DNA of 64,000 nucleotides from assembly GCA_964425755.1 (NCBI GenBank), contig CAYRNY010000015.1, forward strand, positions 82,291 through 146,290, in the 5' to 3' direction. Origin of the DNA: CAYRNY01 sp964425755. Its GTDB lineage: Bacteria; Chloroflexota; Anaerolineae; Aggregatilineales; Aggregatilineaceae. Within the stretch, counting starts at the first letter, position 1; the number at the start of each line of letters is the position of its first letter. Positions 43,109 to 51,467 of this stretch are shown in pieces. The notes beneath the pieces were generated by a model. The model made no database searches and had not been told where the DNA came from. It saw only the letters and a program-made list of their open reading frames with translations. The translations under genes and the position numbers were made by a program.

Positions 43109-43531
43109 CTACCACCCCGCCGAGTACTTCGGCAAGCCGATGACGTACACCCCGCACGTGAATTCCGGCGTCGCGCCGCCCAGCGTGAGCACAGCGCGGA
43201 GCTGCGCCTTCAACTGCTCGCGCTTCAGCGCCAGCGTCTGCGTCGACGCGGCGGCGTCGGTCACCTGCGCAAACGTCGCCGCCTCGCCCGTGGCCGGGTC
43301 GTACAGCGCGCCCGCCGGCACGTCATCCCACGCGTCGGTCGCATCCGCGCGGTGCTGGATGGTCAGCTCCAGCGTCGCGTCGGCGTCGTCGCCCGCCGTG
43401 CTGTCCAGCAGCACGACCAGGTTCTCGGCCAGGCCGGAGATGTCCAGCGCGTCACTCTCACTCGTCGCTTTCTGCAGAGCGACGGCGAACAGCGCCTCAA
43501 CTCGGGCCAGTCCTGCAAGTTGGTCTCTCAT
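43109..43531 (-). CDS. Small virion protein, possible head decoration
   Basis: A 140-aa acidic protein directly downstream of the capsid gene. It has ENLVVLLDSTAGDDADATLE and LELTIQHRADATDAWDDVPA, resembling HK97-type phage proteins of about 140 aa next to capsids. Function inferred from place. Confidence 0.5.
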   Translation of the reverse strand: MRDQLAGLARVEALFAVALQKATSESDALDISGLAENLVVLLDSTAGDDADATLELTIQHRADATDAWDDVPAGALYDPATGEAATFAQVTDAAASTQTLALKREQLKAQLRAVLTLGGATPEFTCGVYVIGLPKYSAGW

Positions 43532-43624
43532 TTCAAAGCCCTCCCAGGCTCACTTAACGTCTGCCAGTCGTCAGGCGGCCCGGCTCGCCCAGGCCGCCAC
43601 GCTCGTCACTGCCGGTGTCCCGGC

Positions 43625-45952
43625 TTAGCCGCAGTTGCTGTGGATGTGGAACGCTTCGCTCCACATCACCGCCGTGTCGACGTACGCCACGCCCATGATG
43701 AACGTCGCGTTCTGGTCGATGTAGCGGTGCTCGGAGACCACCAGCTCCACGTCCTGCCCCATGCCCACCACCAGCTCCTGCCAGTCGCCGAAGAACAGGT
43801 CGGTCGTGCCGCCACTCAGCGGCACCTGGTTGGTCTTGTGGTACGGGTAGTCCACCAGCGTCTGTGCTTGCACGCCCTCCATCCACGAGCGGCGCATGAT
43901 GGGCCGCCCATCGGCGTCCTTCATGTACTCGAACCCGCGGAACAGGCTCGGACGGCTGATCCACCCCCAGGTCTCCGTCTCGTCGACGTTGTTGTCCTCC
44001 AGCACGCCCTGCGCCGTCGCCAGGTCGTCCACGTCCAGCGCCGCGCCGCCCATGTCGGTCACCGTCACCCCGTCCGTGTAACGCACACCCAGCGGCTCCA
44101 TGCCCGTGCTCTTGCCGTCGTTGGGGCGGCCACCCGTCCCGTACAGCGCGCTGTACTCCAGCTTCAGGCGCATCGCCTTCTCAATCGCGTCGCGGATCAT
44201 GCCCGGCACCTGCGGCAGCGCGTTGCGCAGCCAGCGGTTGGGCCACGTCGTCGGCGCGCGCAGCTCCTTGAGCGTCAGTTGCGCCGACGCCCACTGCACG
44301 TCGTCGCCCTCCGCCGACGTCTCCTCGGCCATCCAGTACGCCCCCGGGATACCCACCTGCTTGCGGATCGTGACTGTGTCGATACCGCCCATCGGCCAGC
44401 GGAACGCGCCAGCCTGGAACAGCACCAGCCGGTCCACCAGCGGCTGCAGGATGTCCGTCGCGATCTCCTGGTTGAGCACCCACGCCCCCTGCGGCCCCTC
44501 GCCGCTGCTGGCTTTTGCCGCGCGGTCCAGCTGGAACAGCCGCGCGCGGGCGTCGCTCAGCGTGCCGCGCCGGAAGCCCGGCGGCTTGATGCCCAGCGCG
44601 GCCATCACCGCGTCCTCGAGCGCCAGGGCCCGCGCGCCGCTGTTCACGTACGGCGCGCCACGCAGTGAACGCGAGCGCGTCGCCGGACGCGTGCCACGCG
44701 GCACGTGGTGCGGCATGGCGTCGTTGCCGCCGTCATCAGCGGCATCCAGCAGGCTGCGCGCCGTGCGCAGCGCGTGGTGGTTGTAGGTCGAGCGCGCCGG
44801 CACCTCGGCCTCCATCTCCGCGTCGGACGCTTCCTCGCCCGCGTCCGCCGGCTCCGGCTCGTCGTCGAGCTTGGCGCGCAGCGACGCCAGCGTGTCGGCG
44901 ATCGCCTCCGCGCCCGCTTCGCCCTCGAGTTCCAACGCCGCGCGCAGCGCCGCGATGTCGTCCTCGGGCAGTCCCTCTGCTTCCCCTTCGCCACGCAGCG
45001 CGGCAAGCAGGGTGTCCATCTCCGCCCGCACCGCCTCCGGCGTGGCATCCACGCCGAAAAAATCGGCCAGTGCGCGCAAGGCTTCAGGATTCATGATCTG
45101 TTGTCCCTCACTTGGTTGTCTCTCTCTCGATAGTGTCTGACCGTCCGCCCCTCGCGCCTCCCGCGCCTCAGGGGCACCGGTCGAGCTATCCGCAGTCACC
45201 GTCGGGTCGATCTGCGGGCAATACACCGCTTTGCAGGCCGTCAGCGTCACCACCGCGCGCCCGTCCGCCGTCGGGATGCGTCGCGCCGGCGCGTTGACCA
45301 CCTCGCTAATCGTCGCTTCCAGGCCGTCCAGCGTGACCGGCCCCAGCCCCGGCTCCGCCGGCTGCCTGGTCAGCGACCAGCCCGCCAGCGGCCACATGCG
45401 TACCTCGCCGTTGGCCCAGTTCGTGCCCTGGTCCACGTAGTGCAGGATACTGTCCGAGCTGTACGACAGCGCGCCGTCGCGCACCTCCTGCACCGTGCGC
45501 CCGTACAGCGGGTGGTCGTCGAACAGCACGTGCTCGGCCCACACGCCAAAGCCGTAAATCTCCACCTTGTGCCGCCGGCCAATCGGCTGGTAACCGTAAT
45601 CCAGGTCCAGCCCGTGCTCGTACCACAGCGGCGCGTCCTGGTAGTACTCGGCCAGGATCTCGGTCAGCGTCGAGAAGTGCGTGCCGTAGAAGTCCGGGTC
45701 GTCGCTGCCGCTGAACTTCATGCCCCAGCCCTTGACGATGGTCAGCCCGTCGGCAGTCTCGCCGAGTGCCATCGCGCGCCCCGCCGTCGCGCGCCCTTTG
45801 CGCACCGCGCCCCACGCCGCCAGCAGCCCCTTCTCCTCGTCGCCCGTCTGGGTGTACACGCGGTTGAACACCGCCAGCCACTGCCGCTGCTCGTCGGGCG
45901 TCAGGTTGTCGCGCACGTCGCGCGGTAAATCGGACAGCGTGTCATACGGCAT
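43625..45952 (-). CDS. ChaB domain - prohead protease - HK97-fold major capsid fusion protein
   Basis: I use the ATG at 45952, which has GGAGG six bases upstream; two ATGs lie just before. The 775-aa product has a ChaB-like N-terminus (YDTLSDLPRDVRDNLTPDEQ), then an HK97-type S78 prohead protease with WYEHG (His113) and ALSYSSDSI (Ser near 163-165), an acidic scaffold-like delta region (about 287-420), and a major capsid domain ending with ATFIMGVAYVDTAVMWSEAF. Normally the protease and capsid are separate genes. An in-frame ATG at 45094 (MNPEALRALADFF) has GAGGGA nine bases upstream, so a capsid-only product may also be made. Confidence 0.85.
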   Translation of the reverse strand: MPYDTLSDLPRDVRDNLTPDEQRQWLAVFNRVYTQTGDEEKGLLAAWGAVRKGRATAGRAMALGETADGLTIVKGWGMKFSGSDDPDFYGTHFSTLTEILAEYYQDAPLWYEHGLDLDYGYQPIGRRHKVEIYGFGVWAEHVLFDDHPLYGRTVQEVRDGALSYSSDSILHYVDQGTNWANGEVRMWPLAGWSLTRQPAEPGLGPVTLDGLEATISEVVNAPARRIPTADGRAVVTLTACKAVYCPQIDPTVTADSSTGAPEAREARGADGQTLSRERQPSEGQQIMNPEALRALADFFGVDATPEAVRAEMDTLLAALRGEGEAEGLPEDDIAALRAALELEGEAGAEAIADTLASLRAKLDDEPEPADAGEEASDAEMEAEVPARSTYNHHALRTARSLLDAADDGGNDAMPHHVPRGTRPATRSRSLRGAPYVNSGARALALEDAVMAALGIKPPGFRRGTLSDARARLFQLDRAAKASSGEGPQGAWVLNQEIATDILQPLVDRLVLFQAGAFRWPMGGIDTVTIRKQVGIPGAYWMAEETSAEGDDVQWASAQLTLKELRAPTTWPNRWLRNALPQVPGMIRDAIEKAMRLKLEYSALYGTGGRPNDGKSTGMEPLGVRYTDGVTVTDMGGAALDVDDLATAQGVLEDNNVDETETWGWISRPSLFRGFEYMKDADGRPIMRRSWMEGVQAQTLVDYPYHKTNQVPLSGGTTDLFFGDWQELVVGMGQDVELVVSEHRYIDQNATFIMGVAYVDTAVMWSEAFHIHSNCG

Positions 45953-48900
45953 GGACATCCTCCACATCAGGGTCTGCCGGCAGCGCGCTATGCGCTGCCT
46001 GGTAATCGCCGCGCGTAAATGCGAGCATGTCGGTCGTGAGCGTCACCGCCACGTCGCGCGGCTCGAACGCCACCCCCGCCCGCTCGTAACCCAGCGTGAC
46101 GTGCGGCGTCCACGCCGCCGGGTCGCTGTGCTCTGAGAGCGGGACCTCGCGCGCCCGGAACGCCTCGTAAACGCGGCGCTGGAAGTCGCGCAGTTCGTCG
46201 CTCGCGTCGATGAGCAACACCACCGCGCGGTGCGCCTCGCCCACCTCGAACGCGTCCACCCGGCTGGCCGTCAGCTCAAACGCCGGCACGCCCTGCTGCA
46301 TTACCTCTGCAAATATGTCCGCGAATGCATCATCGGCCACCAGCGCGCTGTGAACCAATGTGAGATGCAGATCACCGGCGCGAGTCCAGCGCGCGTCGTC
46401 CAGCGCCGGGTGTGCAGCGATGATCTGGTCCTGGACGGCGAGCACCGCCGCCTTGTCGTCCAGGTACAACACCACCGTGCCGGACGGCTCGCCGTATTCC
46501 GAGCGCGCCGCCGGCGCGATGCCCAGCGAACGCGCCGAGCCAAACAGCGGCACGGCGTTCAGGTTGCCGCGTGGCCGGGCACCGGGCACCACCTTGAAAC
46601 CGCACCCGCACACCGGCACGCCCTTCGCTGAGTGCACGCACTCCAGCGCCAGGCTGCCCGGGTACAGCTCAAGTTCGGCGAATTCCGACGCACGGTGCAC
46701 CTGCCCGTCCAGCGCGCTGCACGTGCGGCAGTTCTCCTTGGCATGGTCCACGCGCCAGAGCATCATCGGGTTGCGCTCGCCGCTGAGCTGGCCCTGGCTG
46801 TACATGCGCCGCAGGCCCTGCACCCACAGGTCGAGCCGGCCCAATACCGCGTCGCGGTTGGCGATGAGCTTCTGTTTCGCTTTGAGTAGCTCCGCGCGCA
46901 GCTGCTCCTGCTCGTCCGGATCCGTCGCCTGCCCCAACTGCTGCCGCACGGCCTCGATCTCCTCCTGCACCTTGACCAGGCGCTCCATGACCTCACCAGC
47001 CAGGCGCGTCCAATATCCGCGCTCGGCCAGCGCCTGCTCGTTGAGCAACGCCACCTCGGCGCCGGTCAGCTTGACCACCGTCGTGCCGGCGTCGGCCAGC
47101 CCCTCCTTGAACGCCGCTTCGTAAGCCCGGTCGATCGCATCCCAGCCGCGGCTGGTCAGTTCCTCGACGTCGATCTGCCGGGCAAAGGCGCGCCGAATCA
47201 GGTCGTACAGCGTCGCGCGGTAGCGCGCCTCGACGTCGGCGTAGCGCTTCATGGCGCGCAGGTCGGACGTGTCGCGGTAATACGCCCGCGCCGCCGTCAC
47301 GATCTCGCCGGTGTCCGGGTCGCCGCCCGCGGTGGCCGCCAGCAAGCGCACGTACGCCACCACGTCAACCGGCAGGTGCACCGGTTCGAATTCGTACGTC
47401 GCGCCGCGCCGCGCCGTGACCCGCACGCAGTCGCGCAGCTCCTTGAACAGCTCGTCCGGCAGCCAGTCCTCGCCGCCGCCAGGTGTTACATTTGTTACAG
47501 CTGCAGGGACGTCCGCCGGTTCCGGCTCAGGTGTTACATTTGTTACACCTGTAGGAGCGTCCGCAGCCAGCACAGCGTCTTCCTCACCCGCCTGAGGTGT
47601 TACATTTGTTACACCTCGCGCGGCTTTCTGCGGGGGCAGCTTGTCCTCGCCGTCCTGGTCGTTGCTGCCAGATGCATCGGGCTGTTCGCCGTCCGGCGCA
47701 GCATCGCCAATACCGAGATCGCCCCACGCCGCCGCGCGCCCTTCCTGCGCGATCTTCACCAACCGCTCGATGTGCACCGGCTCGCCGCCCACGAGGTACA
47801 CATCCTTCAGCCGCTCGTCCGGCTCGTCGACCCCCGTCGCCTTCTGCGCCTCGTACAGCGTCAGGTAGCCCCCGCTGAGCTTGTTGTTGGTCACCGCGAC
47901 GGTCTGCGCGTCGTCGCGCGCCGTGATCTCCGACAGCACCGGCTCGATGCGCACCTCGTCCCCGTACTCCGCCGCGAGCTGTTTGGTCAACTGCCGCGCG
48001 TACCACTTGCAGCGGTTCTTGGCGAAATAGTCGACCCACGACTTGTTGGATTGGTACAGCTCGGCGTACGTCGCCGACGTCGGCAGCAGCAGGTCCAGCG
48101 GCACGTCGAAGGCCATCGAGACCCCCTCGCGCGCGATCTCGTGCTGCGCCTTGAACTCCACCTGGTCGAAGCGGTGCTGCAGCAGCAACCACTCCCAGCG
48201 CCCTGACGAGACCAGCGTCTTGCCCGCGTTGCGCGCCCCGCGCAGCACGCGGTTGATCAGGCGCTTCATCGCGTTGCGCTCCGCCTCCGTCGGCGGCTGC
48301 GTGCCCGGCGCGTCGTCCTTCGGCTGCAGCAAGCCCGCCGGCACCGCCCGGTTGCGCAGGAACCACACCGCCGTCTGCGCCGCTTCGGTCTCGATGCCCG
48401 CCATGTCGAACGCCGCTTCCGCCGGCGCCACCCCGTCGAACTCGTTGTCGAAGTCCATCCCGTGCGTGAAGATCGCGTCCGCACGCACGATGAACCCTTC
48501 CGGCTGCACCGCGTCGTAATCCACGTGGTGCCAGTTCACGCTGATGTCGAACCCCACCAGCCGCCCGCCCAGCGCGTCAAAGCGCGGGCGGTACAGGTGC
48601 GGGTTAATCCACTGCAACCCCGTCACGCGCTTGCCCTGCGCGCGCCGCTTGTAGACCAGGTTGTGCCCCCAGAAGCACGACGTCAGCTCGCTCCACTCCA
48701 ATATCTCCGCCAGGTCCGGGTTGTCGCGGATCAGGGCGTTGAGCGGGTGTTTCTCCACCGGATCGCCCTGGCGGTCCACCACGCGGTACGGCACGTTGGC
48801 GATCACCGTCGCGCGCAGGTTCGCCGCGCGGTAGGCCGTCACGCTCACCGCGTACATGCGCGCCAGCTCGCGCGGCGTGGCATCCGCGCGCTGCAGGGCA

Positions 48901-48983
48901 ATCAGGTCCGCCAGCTGCGCCCGGATCGCTTGCGCGCGCCGGTCGAGGCGCGATGCAGCCACGATCATCGGCGCGTCGCTCAT
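45942..48983 (-). CDS. Portal - MuF minor head - 2H phosphoesterase fusion protein
   Basis: This 1013-aa protein joins three modules. Residues about 1-430 are an HK97-type portal (AYRAANLRATVIANVPYRVV, LQWINPHLYRPRFDALGG, EFKAQHEIAREGVSMAFDVP). Residues about 520-830 hold a Mu F-like minor head domain with WRVDHAKENCRTCSALDGQV and CVHSAKGVPVCGCGF (Cys/His cluster). Residues 834-1013 are a 2H phosphoesterase (2'-5' RNA ligase/LigT-like) with HLT at 873-875 and HVT at 961-963. Three palindrome-encoded GVTNVTP-like peptides lie in the linker (456-501). Its stop overlaps the capsid fusion gene. Confidence 0.85.
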   Translation of the reverse strand: MSDAPMIVAASRLDRRAQAIRAQLADLIALQRADATPRELARMYAVSVTAYRAANLRATVIANVPYRVVDRQGDPVEKHPLNALIRDNPDLAEILEWSELTSCFWGHNLVYKRRAQGKRVTGLQWINPHLYRPRFDALGGRLVGFDISVNWHHVDYDAVQPEGFIVRADAIFTHGMDFDNEFDGVAPAEAAFDMAGIETEAAQTAVWFLRNRAVPAGLLQPKDDAPGTQPPTEAERNAMKRLINRVLRGARNAGKTLVSSGRWEWLLLQHRFDQVEFKAQHEIAREGVSMAFDVPLDLLLPTSATYAELYQSNKSWVDYFAKNRCKWYARQLTKQLAAEYGDEVRIEPVLSEITARDDAQTVAVTNNKLSGGYLTLYEAQKATGVDEPDERLKDVYLVGGEPVHIERLVKIAQEGRAAAWGDLGIGDAAPDGEQPDASGSNDQDGEDKLPPQKAARGVTNVTPQAGEEDAVLAADAPTGVTNVTPEPEPADVPAAVTNVTPGGGEDWLPDELFKELRDCVRVTARRGATYEFEPVHLPVDVVAYVRLLAATAGGDPDTGEIVTAARAYYRDTSDLRAMKRYADVEARYRATLYDLIRRAFARQIDVEELTSRGWDAIDRAYEAAFKEGLADAGTTVVKLTGAEVALLNEQALAERGYWTRLAGEVMERLVKVQEEIEAVRQQLGQATDPDEQEQLRAELLKAKQKLIANRDAVLGRLDLWVQGLRRMYSQGQLSGERNPMMLWRVDHAKENCRTCSALDGQVHRASEFAELELYPGSLALECVHSAKGVPVCGCGFKVVPGARPRGNLNAVPLFGSARSLGIAPAARSEYGEPSGTVVLYLDDKAAVLAVQDQIIAAHPALDDARWTRAGDLHLTLVHSALVADDAFADIFAEVMQQGVPAFELTASRVDAFEVGEAHRAVVLLIDASDELRDFQRRVYEAFRAREVPLSEHSDPAAWTPHVTLGYERAGVAFEPRDVAVTLTTDMLAFTRGDYQAAHSALPADPDVEDVHAV
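47480..47617. repeat. 24-bp phage palindromes, copies 9-11 (coding cluster)
   Basis: Copies lie at 47480-47503, 47528-47551 and 47594-47617 in the portal-MuF linker. Arms show one or two mismatches each, mainly at the variable base after GT. Confidence 0.85.
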
Positions 48984-50500
48984 GCCGTCACCCCCCAGTC
49001 CGCGCGCCGCACGCTGCTACGCGCCACCTGCGCCAACACGAAGCTGTCCGCCTTGTCGTCGTGCTCGCCCTCCGGCGCGCGCAGCGTGTCCTTCTCGATG
49101 CTCCCCAACTGGTAGAACGTCATGTCGTCGTGCACCACCGCATCCCCGTTCATCAACGTCGCTGCCGCATGGTCGTACAGCCGCACCTTGCCCGCCGGGC
49201 TGTTGTTCCAGCCCTCACGCCGGTCGACCGGGTCGGTCAGCACCGGATACCCGCGCTCCTGCAAGCTCCCGATGACCGCGTGGCCGTGATTGTTGCGCTC
49301 GACCAGCACCGGCGCGGTGTTGTAGAAGCGCCCCACCGCCGCGATGTGCCCCGGGAAGACACCCTTCGGCTCGTACTTGCCGTCCAGCCGCGCCACCTCT
49401 TCCCCGCTCGCCTGCTCGACTACCGTCAGCGAGCTGTCGTCGCTGGCCGCCAGCCCCTCCGCCGGGTCCGCGCCCATCACGTAGTCCAGCTCGCGCGCCG
49501 GCAGCCGCCAGATCTTCAGCCCCGGAATGGCCGGGATGTCCGTCGCGGCGGTGATGTAGCTCGCGCCGCCCACGATGACCGCCGCGCCGTCCTCGCGTAC
49601 CTGCACCTCCGTCACACCGACCGTAATCAGCGGGCGCTCCGAGCGGTAACACTGCTCGAGCCAGCCCGGCGCGAAGCGCTTGTTGAGCGTGCGCGCGGCC
49701 AGCGCTTCGGCGTCCGTGGCCGGGTACTGCTCGTACATGTCGTCCGCGCTGCCCGTCTCCTGCACCGTCGCGGCCAGCTTCTCGGCGTACCACCCCGCCG
49801 TGCGCGCCGGGTGCACGTGCCACGGCAGGAACACCGCGTGCCATTCGTTCAGCCCCGCCTTCGCCGCTTTGTAGATCGACTTGAAGCGCGAGTTCGGCTG
49901 CCCCTTGTCCGCCCGGCTGAGCAGGATCATCTGCCCCCCGTCGCCCACCGCCGGCTCCACCGCGCGCATCAGCTTGCCCTGGTCCGGCACCAGGTCGAAC
50001 TCGTCGGCGATGGCGATCGTGCCGGCGTACGAGTCGCCCGCGTTGGTCGGGAACGCCCGCGCCCGCGACTCGTTGCTCAGCTCCCAGTAGTGCGCGTTGT
50101 CCGCTTCGACCGCGCGCGCCTGCATCCAGCGCGGCAGCCGCCGGTACATGCCCTTCAATCGGAAGTCCAGCAGCTCGACCGCTTCGTCGTCGCGCCGCGA
50201 GAACAGCAGCACGGTCTGGATCGGGTGAAAGAGCATCTTCCACAGCGCGTAGCCCAGCGCCAGCCACGTCAGGCCGATCTGGCGCGCCTTGAGCACCACC
50301 ACCCGCGGGTGGTCCTGGAACACGCGCAGCGTGCGCGCCTGCGCCGACCACAACCGGAACGGCACCCAGTCCTCGCGCACCTTGTCGTAGATCTGGCCAT
50401 ACCGGTGCACGAAGTACAGCGCCGATTCCGCGCACGTCTCCCACTCTTCCTGCTGCTCAGCCGCCGTCAGCGGCACCGGTTGCACTGTCGTTACGGTCAT
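48980..50500 (-). CDS. terL: Terminase large subunit
   Basis: This 506-aa packaging motor has an ATPase domain with the Walker A-like VVVLKARQIGLTWLALG (about 68-84), Walker B TIAIADEFDLV and coupling motif MILLSRAD, and a C-terminal RNase H-like nuclease with GADPAEGLA, VERNNHG and HDDKADSFV as the acidic residues. It overlaps the portal fusion gene by ATGA. It cuts concatemers and pumps DNA into proheads. Confidence 0.9.
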   Translation of the reverse strand: MTVTTVQPVPLTAAEQQEEWETCAESALYFVHRYGQIYDKVREDWVPFRLWSAQARTLRVFQDHPRVVVLKARQIGLTWLALGYALWKMLFHPIQTVLLFSRRDDEAVELLDFRLKGMYRRLPRWMQARAVEADNAHYWELSNESRARAFPTNAGDSYAGTIAIADEFDLVPDQGKLMRAVEPAVGDGGQMILLSRADKGQPNSRFKSIYKAAKAGLNEWHAVFLPWHVHPARTAGWYAEKLAATVQETGSADDMYEQYPATDAEALAARTLNKRFAPGWLEQCYRSERPLITVGVTEVQVREDGAAVIVGGASYITAATDIPAIPGLKIWRLPARELDYVMGADPAEGLAASDDSSLTVVEQASGEEVARLDGKYEPKGVFPGHIAAVGRFYNTAPVLVERNNHGHAVIGSLQERGYPVLTDPVDRREGWNNSPAGKVRLYDHAAATLMNGDAVVHDDMTFYQLGSIEKDTLRAPEGEHDDKADSFVLAQVARSSVRRADWGVTA

Positions 50501-50763
50501 GCCGGTGCATCCTCGAGCCGTGCCAGGATCGCGGCGGCGATCGCTTCGTCGTCGTCCCCGTACGGGTTATCCGGCGCGGCCTTCACCGCCGCGATAGCCT
50601 CGTCAACCCACGCGAACGCGGCGCGATACGCCGCCCGCATGCCCGCGACATCCGCCAGGAACGCGAGGCCGTCCGCCATCCCGCCGCCGGGCGGGATCGC
50701 GTCACGCACCACCTTGTAAAAGACCAGCCGCATGACGTGCGGTCCGCGTCGCTTAGCCGTCAT
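50497..50763 (-). CDS. Hypothetical protein between terminase subunits
   Basis: An 88-aa helical, Ala-rich protein (GMADGLAFLADVAGMRAAYR, ending DEAIAAAILARLEDAPA). It overlaps the large terminase gene and the small-subunit-like gene by four bases each. No family is recognised. Confidence 0.5.
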   Translation of the reverse strand: MTAKRRGPHVMRLVFYKVVRDAIPPGGGMADGLAFLADVAGMRAAYRAAFAWVDEAIAAVKAAPDNPYGDDDEAIAAAILARLEDAPA

Positions 50764-51461
50764 ATGCCCTGTCGCTCGTCGTCGCCGTCGTCGTCATCGC
50801 CCAGCAAATCCGCTTCAAACTGCCGCGCGCGCGCCTCGGCACGCTTGCGCAGCGCGGCGTACTCGTCCGCCGTCATGTTCACCTGCGCCACCGTCCCGCT
50901 GACCTTGTGCTCGTGCTGCTGCACCGGCGTGATCTCCGTCGCCTGGTGCTGCAGCTCACTGGCCAGCTTCAGCGCCCGCAGCAGAAACGCGCCGTCCAGC
51001 TCGACCGTCACCACCTCGCGGTCCGGCACACCGTCACGCCCGCGTATCAGGCGCCGCGTGGTCTTGAGGAACTGCGGCGTGTGCTGCAACATCTGCGCCG
51101 CCAACTCGCGCAGCTCCTCGCCTGCCGTCCAGTCTCGCTCGCGTAACTGCCGGTGCCGCTGCTCCCAGCGCAGCCGGTCCTGCTCGGCCAGGTGGTCGTC
51201 ATACGCCGCCGCGCGCTCAGGCCAGGTCTTGGCATTTGGAATCGGCTCCCCTTTGCCGTTCTTGGCCTGATACCAGCGCCGCGCGTGGTCAGATGCCCGA
51301 ATTAACGTACCGTTCGCGTACCGCTCGCGTCCCACATACACGCGATATGCTGCGTCCAACGAACGCGGACGCTCGTCCTGCAACAGCCAGATCTGGAAGC
51401 AAGCAAAACTCGCGTCGCTGTCCCACGGCTGGCGCTCCCACAGTGCCTGACCGTCACCCAC
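50760..51461 (-). CDS. Terminase small subunit-like DNA-binding protein
   Basis: A 233-aa protein with an N-terminal region resembling phage small-terminase HTH segments (WLLQDERPRSLDAAYRVYVG, then RRWYQAKNGKGEPIPNAKTW and PERAAAYDDHLAEQDRLRWE), a long helix and an acidic tail (DDDDGDDE). The W-P-E-R-A-x-A-Y-D segment is common in such proteins. It lies two genes upstream of the large subunit, as expected. Confidence 0.65.
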   Translation of the reverse strand: MGDGQALWERQPWDSDASFACFQIWLLQDERPRSLDAAYRVYVGRERYANGTLIRASDHARRWYQAKNGKGEPIPNAKTWPERAAAYDDHLAEQDRLRWEQRHRQLRERDWTAGEELRELAAQMLQHTPQFLKTTRRLIRGRDGVPDREVVTVELDGAFLLRALKLASELQHQATEITPVQQHEHKVSGTVAQVNMTADEYAALRKRAEARARQFEADLLGDDDDGDDERQGI

Positions 51462-51467
51462 ACACCG

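Noticed and set aside
43082..44668. Long plus-strand open frame of about 528 codons opposite the capsid gene
   Set aside because: The Arg/His/Val-rich composition is typical of an antisense shadow; the minus strand carries clear capsid motifs.
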